A stretch of 20,734 nucleotides of DNA, from contig JAUQOX010000017.1 in NCBI GenBank assembly GCA_030550695.1, forward strand, positions 1 through 20,734, given 5' to 3'. The stretch comes from Gemmatimonadota bacterium. GTDB taxonomy: Bacteria; Gemmatimonadota; Gemmatimonadetes; Longimicrobiales; Gaopeijiaceae. Positions within the stretch are counted from its first letter, which is position 1; each line of letters begins with the position of its first letter. Both the position numbers and the translations under genes were made by a program. Below, piece after piece: positions 14,790 to 20,734 of this stretch. Below the pieces are notes generated by a model that saw only the letters and a list, made by a program, of their open reading frames with translations, was not told the DNA's origin and ran no database searches.

Positions 14790-17700
14790 ATGTGTACCCC
14801 CCGCGCATCTCGCCCCCTGCGTGCGCTCTGTTTTTTCCTGGGTCTCCTCCTCCTTCCGGCCGGTTGCGCCGACGCTCCCTCCGCCCCTTCCGGCGAGGGG
14901 CCTTTTCAGATTCGTCTGTTGTCCACGGTTTCGCTCTCCGGTCCCCCGGGAGCCTCCGCCGGGGCCCTGGACCAGGCCTTCGACATGGTGGACCGGTTCC
15001 GCCTGGTGGTCCGTAGGGTTGCCGACGGACAAGTGGTGGCGGACGTGGTCATCGCCGTCACTCCCGGTCAGGACAGCTACACCCTTTCGGCCACCGTACC
15101 GGTGAACACCCAGGGTGAGCTCTTCGAGGTGACGGTGACGGCCTTGGCGGGAGACCTGGTCCTCTTCGAGTCGCCGCCGGTGCGGCTGGCCGCCCGTCTG
15201 CCGGGGACACCCGGTGGCAACGAACCCCAGCAGGTGAACCTGACCTTGAACTATGCGGGGCCGGGGGCCACGGCGGCGTCGGTAGCGGTGAATCCCGGGG
15301 TGGTGGTGTTGGGGGTGGGGGGGACGATCATCCCCTCGGTGCAGATCCTGGACCAGAACGGTGCCCCGACCCCCCATGTGCCCCTGGCCTGGGCATCTGC
15401 CCTGCCCGCCGTGGTGTCGGTGACGGCGTCGGGGGTGATAACGGGGGTAGGGGAAGGGGTGGCCTCCGTGAGTGTGACCACCCCCACCGGCCTTTCGGGC
15501 TCGGTTTGGGTCTATGTCCTCAGCGGGGAGATCGCCTTCGTCCGGAACGGACACGTGTTCGTGGGGCCGGTGGCGGGAACCAACCCCACGGATCTCACCC
15601 CCTCGGCCTCCGGGGCCCAGACACCCGCTTGGGACGCCGGGGGGCAGCGGTTGTTCTATGTGGAAGGGGCGGCGGTGCACCTGGTGGGGCGGGGAGCTCT
15701 CGGCTTGGAGGGGGCCTGGCCCAGCCTCTCCCCCGACGGTCTGATCTTGGCCGTGGAGCGGGGAGGCCGGATCTTCTTCGCCAACGACGACGGCACGTTC
15801 CCCACCCCGGGTCCCACGGGGAGCACACCGGTTTGGGCCCCCGACGGTGAGGACCTCTACGTCGGGGGCGGATCGGTGGAACGCATTGCCGCCGACGGGT
15901 CCCGTCGAACCACCGTGGCTGCCGGCACCGGAGACCAGCTCCCGGCCGTCTCCGCCTCGGGTCGGCTGGCTTTTGTGGGCGCCGGCGGAACTCTGTTCGT
16001 CTCCGACGGCTCCGGGGCCGGCCGGACCCCCCTCCTCCCGGACGGGCCCCCCGTGGCTTCCCGCCCCACCTGGAGTCCCTCGGGGGGATTCCTCGTCTTC
16101 ACGGGGAACGATGGGCGCCTCTACGTGGTGGCGGCGGACGGCTCGGCCCCGGCGGCCCCCCTTCCCCTCGGGTCGGGGCAAGATCCGGCCTGGCGGGGCG
16201 GCGGTGCCCAAACCTCCCCCCGGGCCCTCTCCCTCCAAGGGATCGAGCCCGTCCGTCCGGCCCCGGGCCAGGAGGCCGAGATCCTGGGCAGCGGCTTCGA
16301 TCTCCTGATCCCCAGAAACAACCGGGTCCATTTTCCTGGGGCCGAGGGGCCGGTGGAGGCCGAAGTGCTGCGGGTGGCCGCCGACCGGCTGCGGGTGCGC
16401 GTGCCCTCCCGCGTCCGCCCGGGCACCCTTCGGGTGACGAACCGGTCGGGCCAGGCCACCCTCCCCTTCGAACCCGGGGCCGGGAGTCTCAAGGTCACGG
16501 CCCGGACCACCGAAGGTGACCCCTTGCCGGGGGTGGCCTTGGAGCTTCGCAGGGGCACCCAGCTAATCGCCCAGGGAAGCACGGACAACGAGGGGGCTGC
16601 CGCCTTCGAGGGCCTCGCCCCCGAGGACCACACCCTGGCGGTTTCCCAACCCCAGGGTTTCCAACTGCAGGGAGCAGCCCTTCGCACCGTGCGGCCCGTC
16701 GTCGGGGAATCCATCACCGAAGAGCTGCTCTTCAAGCCGCAGGTCGCCCGCATCCTCATCGAGCCCGAGGAGATCGTGGTGGAAGTGGGCAGGCGGGTCG
16801 CCGTAACGGCGCGCCCCCTGGACATCCGGGGCCGGCCCATCACCCGCTTCCATACCGTCGCCTGGCGTTCAGGGTCGGCCCGTCTGTTGGCGGAGGGGGA
16901 TCAGCTCCTGGGCACCGTGACCGGCGTCTATCCTTCCACCAACGAGAGCGACGCAGAGGTCCGCCTGGGGCTGGACAACGTGTTCTACGGCTTCTCCGCC
17001 ACGGTCACCTCCTTCATCGAAGGAACGGTCTCGTACCAGGGCACCGCCAGCGGGCCCGAGACGGTCCCCACCCCCCTCCCCTCCCCGCCAACCCTCAGCG
17101 ACACGGTAGGCGGGGCACCCGCCCCGGACGTGACCGTGGAACTTTGGGCGGGCGAAACCCTCCTGGCTTCCATAAAGACTGACGCCTCCGGGGCCTACCG
17201 GTTCGACGGCCTCCTGGCCGGAAGCTACACGGTGAAAGTGCCTCCCCACGGGGACTACAAGGCCATCCCCGCCAGCCACACCCTGGAGCTGGGGGCCAAC
17301 CTGCCCTCCGGACAAGCCGATTTCGTCCTCTCCCTTGGCTCCGTGGCGTCGGTGGAGGTCGCCCCCGACAGCGTGGTCCTCCGCTCCATCGGGGAGGAGA
17401 GGCTCCTTACCGCCACCGCCCGCACCGCGGGGGGTGAGGTGTTGACCGGGCGGCCTACGGTATGGATCTCCACCCATCCGGGGGTGGCGACAGTAAGCAC
17501 CACCGGCCTGGTGACGGCCGTGGCCAACGGCACCGCCAAGGTCATCGCCACCGTGGACGGCGTGGCCGACACCGCCGTAGTCGTGGTGCAACAGGAGGCC
17601 CAAACCGTGGTGATTCTGGCCCCGGCCGGCGGGCTCGTTCTGGTCCAGGGGGATTCGGCCGCCGTCGTGCAGGCCCAAGCCCTCGACGCCAACGGTCATC

Positions 17701-20132
17701 CCATCGCCGACCCCCAGGTGGTCTGGTCCAGCTCGGACTCCACGGTGGCTGTGGCCCAGGGATGGGTCTGGGCCTCCATGCCATTCCAGGCCTCGGTGAT
17801 CCCCAACGGGGCGGGAACGGCCGCCATCCAGGCCCAGGTGGATGGAGCCGCGGCCAATCTCCCCGTGAGGGTGCTGGGGCATTGTTCCGGGCCGGTGACC
17901 ATCGCCACGTCGGGCGACCTCGAGGCCTTCTCCTCCTCGGGGTGCGGTCGGATTTTGGGGGACCTCATCGTGGAGGAGACCGGCCTCACCGACCTGACCG
18001 GCTTGGAGTATCTCATTCGGGTGGACGGCTCCGTTTTCATCCGGAACAACCCATCCCTTCAGCATATCGGCGCCCTGGAGCGGTTGCGCTCCGTGGATGG
18101 TGACTTCTTTCTCATCGGCAACCCCCTTCTTTCCGATCCCCCCTCCCTCGCAGGGGCCCCCGCCGGATCCGTCTCCCCGAACTCCCGGCACCCCTCGGGC
18201 GCTTTCCAGCCCCCCGCCCTGACCGGGGAGCCCACGACACCGGGCCCCTCCCTTCGTTGGGTAGGGGGCGATCTGGTCATCCGACACAACCCGCGGATCT
18301 ACCACCTGAACTGGCTCCCGAGGCTCGAGGAAGTGGGTGGAGCTCTGGACATCGGAAACATGGAGGGTCTGGCCAACGCCGAGGGACTCAGGGCTCTGGT
18401 GAGGGTAGGGGGATTGCTGCTGGACGAGAACCCCGCGCTTCGGAGCTTGGGGGGATTCCCCGTCCTGCAAGAGGTGGGAGAGATCGGCGTGTGGATCGAT
18501 GACGGGGCCGTGGAGCTGGGGTTTCCGGCCCTTGAAACCGTGATGGGATCTCTCGTGGTGCGAGGGTATTCTTACGACACCGCGTCGGTGCTGCAGGAGC
18601 TGGCCTTCCCCAGCCTCCGGTCCATCGGGGAGGATCTGGAGGTCTATGACAACTTGAGCCTCGAGTCCCTGCTCCTGCCCGATCTCGAGGAGATCGGTTT
18701 CGGGGAAGGGGTGGTGGTGGAGGGTCCTCCGGGTTTGTCAGGGGCCCCGGCGTTCTTGGCCGGCAAGTCCCCCCGAGGGCTTTCGGGCGTGGAGGAGATC
18801 CTGGAGGCCCACCGGGAGCATCGGGCCGAGCGGGCACGGGAAAAAGAAGAACGGGCCCAAGCTCGTCTGGAGCGGCGCAGGGAGCTTCTCCAAAGTTCCG
18901 AGGCCCTGGCGGCATCCACGACTCCCGGGCAGGAGCCGGCTTCGCCAGCTCCAACGACGTCTTCCCCCTTCGGGAACGGCGAAGCGTTCTACGCCGGCAG
19001 CTTCTACCTTTCCGGAAACCTGATGCTGACCTCCCTCTCCCTTCCCAACCTCCGCGCCATCGCCGGCGGGTTGGAAATCGGCTGGGGGAACGACGCTCTC
19101 GAGGCCTTCGAAGCCGACAACCTGGAGGAGATCGGCCAGTACATGGAATTGTACGCCACACCCCTGTGGGGCCTCTCCTTACCCAAGCTGCGCTGGGTCG
19201 GCTGGGACATTTGGATTTCCGAAAACGACGACCTGGAGTTCTTCTCCTTCCCGGCGCTGGAGGCGATCGCATCCGGAGGCCTCTACGTCGAGTCGAACGC
19301 CTCCCTCGTTACCTGGTCTCTCCCCGTGCTGGAACAAGCCGAGTACCTCGACATCACCGAGAACCCCGCCCTCACCCAGATCCCACCCATGCCGTCCTTG
19401 GCCACGGCGGTGGACATCGCCATCTGGGACAACCCCTCGCTGGCCAGCCTTGCCGGATTCTCCTCCTTGAGAGGAGCCTACCGGCTCGTGCTGGAGACGA
19501 ACGCCCTGCCGAACCTGAACGGATTGGAGAACCTGGAGTGGGTCACCGACCTATTGAAGATCCAGAACGAAGGTTATCTGGTGAACGCCCATCTGCCCGC
19601 CCTGAGAACGGTGCGGTACCTTTACGTGCACTACAATCCGCTTCTCACGACTTTCTCGGCCCCGAACCTCGAGGTGGTGACAGGACCACCCGCGGGCGGC
19701 CCGGGCTACCTGGCCATCGAAAACAATGCCCAGTTGACCAGCTTTTCGTTCCCCTCCCTCCACACCATCGTGGGGGATCTTTTCATCGTCGCCAACCCCC
19801 TCCTCCCCCACCTGGACGGTTTCGACCCCGACGTGCTCGAAGGCGACCTGGTGAACCTCTTCATCGCCCACAACGCCTCCCTCAACAGCCTCGCCGGCCT
19901 CTACGGGTTGGGGAGCCACGACATGAACGACGTGGTCATCCACGGCAACCTCACCATCACCTACAACCCCTCGTTGGGGGACGACAAGGCGTGGGCCTTC
20001 GTGGATCACCTGAACAAGCGGGCTCCCCCCTTGGAATCGGGAGGCGTGGCCGGGATGATCATCATCCACGGGAACGGGGGAATTGAAGAAGGTCCCGCGC
20101 CGGCCAAAGACCAAGAGCCGGGGGAAGGGTAA
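14790..20132 (+). CDS. Giant predicted surface lipoprotein: Ig-like, propeller, IPT-like and receptor-L/LRR-like repeats
   Basis: A 1780-residue protein. A signal peptide ends at LPAGC26, a probable lipobox. By sequence appearance: N-terminal beta domain (~39-158); Big2-like Ig domain (~161-244); TolB/PD40-like propeller (~244-470, with PAWDAGGQRLFYV, PSLSPDG, PVWAPDG and PTWSPSGGFLVFTG); IPT/TIG-like domain (~477-561, GIEPVRPAPGQEAEILGSGF); carboxypeptidase-regulatory/SdrD-like folds (~566-630 and ~744-848, TDASGAYRFDGLLAGSYTV); further Ig-like domains (~653-735, 852-934, 939-1027). Residues ~1031-1768 hold about 23 repeats of the type 'L.I..NP.L..L..L..L..V.G' and open like a receptor L domain, with C1032 and C1052. 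A charged helical insertion lies at ~1332-1376. The ATG at 14790 is chosen for its signal peptide and GGGAG site. Probable role: surface binding or adhesion; no enzyme motif was seen. Confidence 0.88.
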   Translation: MCTPRASRPLRALCFFLGLLLLPAGCADAPSAPSGEGPFQIRLLSTVSLSGPPGASAGALDQAFDMVDRFRLVVRRVADGQVVADVVIAVTPGQDSYTLSATVPVNTQGELFEVTVTALAGDLVLFESPPVRLAARLPGTPGGNEPQQVNLTLNYAGPGATAASVAVNPGVVVLGVGGTIIPSVQILDQNGAPTPHVPLAWASALPAVVSVTASGVITGVGEGVASVSVTTPTGLSGSVWVYVLSGEIAFVRNGHVFVGPVAGTNPTDLTPSASGAQTPAWDAGGQRLFYVEGAAVHLVGRGALGLEGAWPSLSPDGLILAVERGGRIFFANDDGTFPTPGPTGSTPVWAPDGEDLYVGGGSVERIAADGSRRTTVAAGTGDQLPAVSASGRLAFVGAGGTLFVSDGSGAGRTPLLPDGPPVASRPTWSPSGGFLVFTGNDGRLYVVAADGSAPAAPLPLGSGQDPAWRGGGAQTSPRALSLQGIEPVRPAPGQEAEILGSGFDLLIPRNNRVHFPGAEGPVEAEVLRVAADRLRVRVPSRVRPGTLRVTNRSGQATLPFEPGAGSLKVTARTTEGDPLPGVALELRRGTQLIAQGSTDNEGAAAFEGLAPEDHTLAVSQPQGFQLQGAALRTVRPVVGESITEELLFKPQVARILIEPEEIVVEVGRRVAVTARPLDIRGRPITRFHTVAWRSGSARLLAEGDQLLGTVTGVYPSTNESDAEVRLGLDNVFYGFSATVTSFIEGTVSYQGTASGPETVPTPLPSPPTLSDTVGGAPAPDVTVELWAGETLLASIKTDASGAYRFDGLLAGSYTVKVPPHGDYKAIPASHTLELGANLPSGQADFVLSLGSVASVEVAPDSVVLRSIGEERLLTATARTAGGEVLTGRPTVWISTHPGVATVSTTGLVTAVANGTAKVIATVDGVADTAVVVVQQEAQTVVILAPAGGLVLVQGDSAAVVQAQALDANGHPIADPQVVWSSSDSTVAVAQGWVWASMPFQASVIPNGAGTAAIQAQVDGAAANLPVRVLGHCSGPVTIATSGDLEAFSSSGCGRILGDLIVEETGLTDLTGLEYLIRVDGSVFIRNNPSLQHIGALERLRSVDGDFFLIGNPLLSDPPSLAGAPAGSVSPNSRHPSGAFQPPALTGEPTTPGPSLRWVGGDLVIRHNPRIYHLNWLPRLEEVGGALDIGNMEGLANAEGLRALVRVGGLLLDENPALRSLGGFPVLQEVGEIGVWIDDGAVELGFPALETVMGSLVVRGYSYDTASVLQELAFPSLRSIGEDLEVYDNLSLESLLLPDLEEIGFGEGVVVEGPPGLSGAPAFLAGKSPRGLSGVEEILEAHREHRAERAREKEERAQARLERRRELLQSSEALAASTTPGQEPASPAPTTSSPFGNGEAFYAGSFYLSGNLMLTSLSLPNLRAIAGGLEIGWGNDALEAFEADNLEEIGQYMELYATPLWGLSLPKLRWVGWDIWISENDDLEFFSFPALEAIASGGLYVESNASLVTWSLPVLEQAEYLDITENPALTQIPPMPSLATAVDIAIWDNPSLASLAGFSSLRGAYRLVLETNALPNLNGLENLEWVTDLLKIQNEGYLVNAHLPALRTVRYLYVHYNPLLTTFSAPNLEVVTGPPAGGPGYLAIENNAQLTSFSFPSLHTIVGDLFIVANPLLPHLDGFDPDVLEGDLVNLFIAHNASLNSLAGLYGLGSHDMNDVVIHGNLTITYNPSLGDDKAWAFVDHLNKRAPPLESGGVAGMIIIHGNGGIEEGPAPAKDQEPGEG

Positions 20133-20214
20133 CCGCCCACCGGGGGGGTGAGGCGACCCCTGGGCCGACCCGCCCCGGCGCGGGCCCATAGCCGCCCACC
20201 GGGGAGGTGAGGCG
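20133..20214 (+). repeat. Two 23-bp direct repeats, each able to form a hairpin, after the giant gene
   Basis: Copies at 20133-20155 and 20192-20214 differ at one base (CCGCCCACCGGGG, then G or A, then the shared GGTGAGGCG; 59-bp period). Each folds as CGCCCACC paired with GGTG-A-GGCG, with one bulged A. The first starts directly after the stop codon and the second ends directly before the terminator stem. Confidence 0.75.
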
Positions 20215-20215
20215 G

Positions 20216-20251
20216 GCCGGCGGGGGAATCTCTCCCCGCCGGCTTCTTTTT
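20216..20251 (+). terminator. Intrinsic terminator of the giant lipoprotein gene
   Basis: A perfect 10-bp GC stem, GCCGGCGGGG / CCCCGCCGGC, has an 8-base loop (GAATCTCT) and is followed directly by TTCTTTTT on the plus strand. This is a textbook rho-independent terminator, 84 bp after the stop codon. Confidence 0.92.
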
Positions 20252-20256
20252 CGCCA

Positions 20257-20502
20257 TCAGAGGGGATACAGCCCGTCGTCGTAGGTGGGAGGACCGCCCA
20301 GGCCTCCCTCCTCCCCTTCGCCCCCGCCAAAGACGTCCCCCATGTCCTCCTCCACCTTCTCGGGGTCCTCACCGGCTTCCAGTCGCCGGAGGGCCTCCTC
20401 CATCTCGCCCTCCACCGGCTCCCCTGTGATCTCGGCCATGCGGCGCATGAAGCGCCCCAACTGCCGGGGGTCGTTCTCGTCGAGGCTCTCCGCCTCGGAC
20501 AT
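20257..20502 (-). CDS. Small acidic protein, probably the C-terminal part of a longer gene
   Basis: 81 residues from the ATG at 20500-20502, rich in Glu and Asp (RRMAEITGEPVEGEMEEAL, RRLEAGEDPEKVEEDMGD), with a Gly-rich, Tyr-containing end. From memory the 'RLEAGEDPEKxEED' pattern resembles acidic tails of small FmdB-type zinc-ribbon proteins, but no Cys pair is present here and the link is weak. Coding-like sequence continues in frame upstream of the ATG (APDPLDDPRIERELFRL), then turns into Gly/Arg from a G-run region, with a TGA at 20656-20658 and no better start. The true gene probably begins further right and is interrupted or misread. It converges on the giant gene. Confidence 0.55.
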   Translation of the reverse strand: MSEAESLDENDPRQLGRFMRRMAEITGEPVEGEMEEALRRLEAGEDPEKVEEDMGDVFGGGEGEEGGLGGPPTYDDGLYPL

Positions 20503-20551
20503 GAGTCGAAACAGTTCCCGCTCGATCCGCGGATCGTCCAGCGGGTCCGGT

Positions 20552-20630
20552 GCCCCCCGCCCCCGCCCCCCCCCGGGGGGCCGGGGGCCCCCCCCCCGCC
20601 CCCGCGCTCCCCCCCCCCGCCCCCCCCCGG
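20552..20630. other. G/C homopolymer tract, likely low-quality sequence
   Basis: Nearly pure runs of C and G (up to 10 in a row) over ~79 bases, unlike any other part of the window. It breaks the frame of the small minus-strand gene. This is probably sequencing or assembly error near a contig end, though a real simple-sequence tract is possible. Confidence 0.6.
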
Positions 20631-20631
20631 C

Positions 20632-20734
20632 CCGAACCGCTGCGGGCTCACCCCCTCACCCCCGCCATTCCCTACACGTCGGCATTGTTCAGCGCCGGAG
20701 CGCTGGCCGCCCTCGCCCCCCACCTGCCCCCCCC
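20632..20734 (+). other. Possible coding fragment running off the right edge
   Basis: One plus-strand frame reads TPAIPYTSALFSAGALAALA and continues to the edge without a stop, with GC-biased third positions. No start codon is visible, as it emerges from the homopolymer tract. The fragment is too short to identify and could be chance. Confidence 0.2.

Noticed and set aside
15258..15325. G-run cluster (G5, G7) as a G-quadruplex or phase-variable tract
   Set aside because: G runs of this size are common in this GC-rich coding sequence, and the frame reads as a normal Ig-like domain. No evidence of a regulatory role.
14469..16331. 620-residue minus-strand frame opposite the start of the giant gene
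   Set aside because: Low-complexity Gly/Arg/His/Pro composition, no motifs, and it covers a well-supported signal peptide and domains on the plus strand.
16869..18470. 533-residue minus-strand frame inside the giant gene
   Set aside because: A shadow of the Ig-like and repeat regions; His/Gly-rich and no recognisable fold.
1..20734. CRISPR arrays, tRNA/rRNA genes, insertion sequences or attachment sites
   Set aside because: No regularly spaced repeats, cloverleaf sequences, transposase motifs or terminal inverted repeats were seen on reading either strand.

Overview
The window is very GC-rich (long G and C runs, strongly GC-biased third codon positions) and looks like bacterial chromosome. 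No rRNA, tRNA, mobile element or CRISPR is visible. Secreted lipoproteins built from Ig-like, propeller and receptor-L-type repeats, a secreted M14 carboxypeptidase, a sodium:solute symporter and a Na+-pumping decarboxylase together suggest a free-living heterotrophic Gram-negative. Gemmatimonadota or a relative is my best guess from the style of the M14 and Big2-lipoprotein genes. This is inference, because no marker gene is present.

Left block (1-8870, all minus strand). Read in transcription order it holds a sodium:solute symporter, a lipoprotein aldose 1-epimerase, and a lipoprotein six-hairpin glycosidase with two F5/8-type C domains. These are followed by a PP2C phosphatase overlapping the glycosidase by 13 bp, a membrane protein with an anti-sigma-type zinc finger, and an M14 carboxypeptidase cut by the left window edge. 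The first three make a plausible unit for sugar release, mutarotation and uptake. The phosphatase and zinc-finger protein suggest signalling around it.

Centre block (about 9124-13483, plus strand), divergent from the symporter, is a compact operon: biotin-protein ligase, OadG, OadA, OadB. It has two 4-bp ATGA overlaps and a 12-bp gap. It encodes a biotin-dependent Na+-translocating decarboxylase together with its own biotinylating enzyme. The Na+ gradient it makes could drive the symporter next door. It ends at a strong hairpin shared with a convergent pair on the minus strand (13560-14466): a single-domain response regulator and a small one-pass membrane protein.

Right block (14790-20132, plus strand) is one 1780-residue predicted lipoprotein. 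It combines Ig-like domains, a TolB/PD40-like propeller, an IPT/TIG-like domain, carboxypeptidase-regulatory-like folds and about 23 receptor-L/LRR-like repeats. A structured leader precedes it, and two 23-bp direct repeats plus a clear intrinsic terminator follow. Beyond lies the acidic C-terminal part of a small minus-strand gene. Its upstream half dissolves into G/C homopolymers, so the right 180 bases may be poor sequence or a contig end.

The points most worth a second look are the large receptor-L-type lipoprotein with its charged helical insertion, the divergent OadA with a dedicated ligase and an apparent non-AUG start, and the structured UTRs on both sides of the giant gene.
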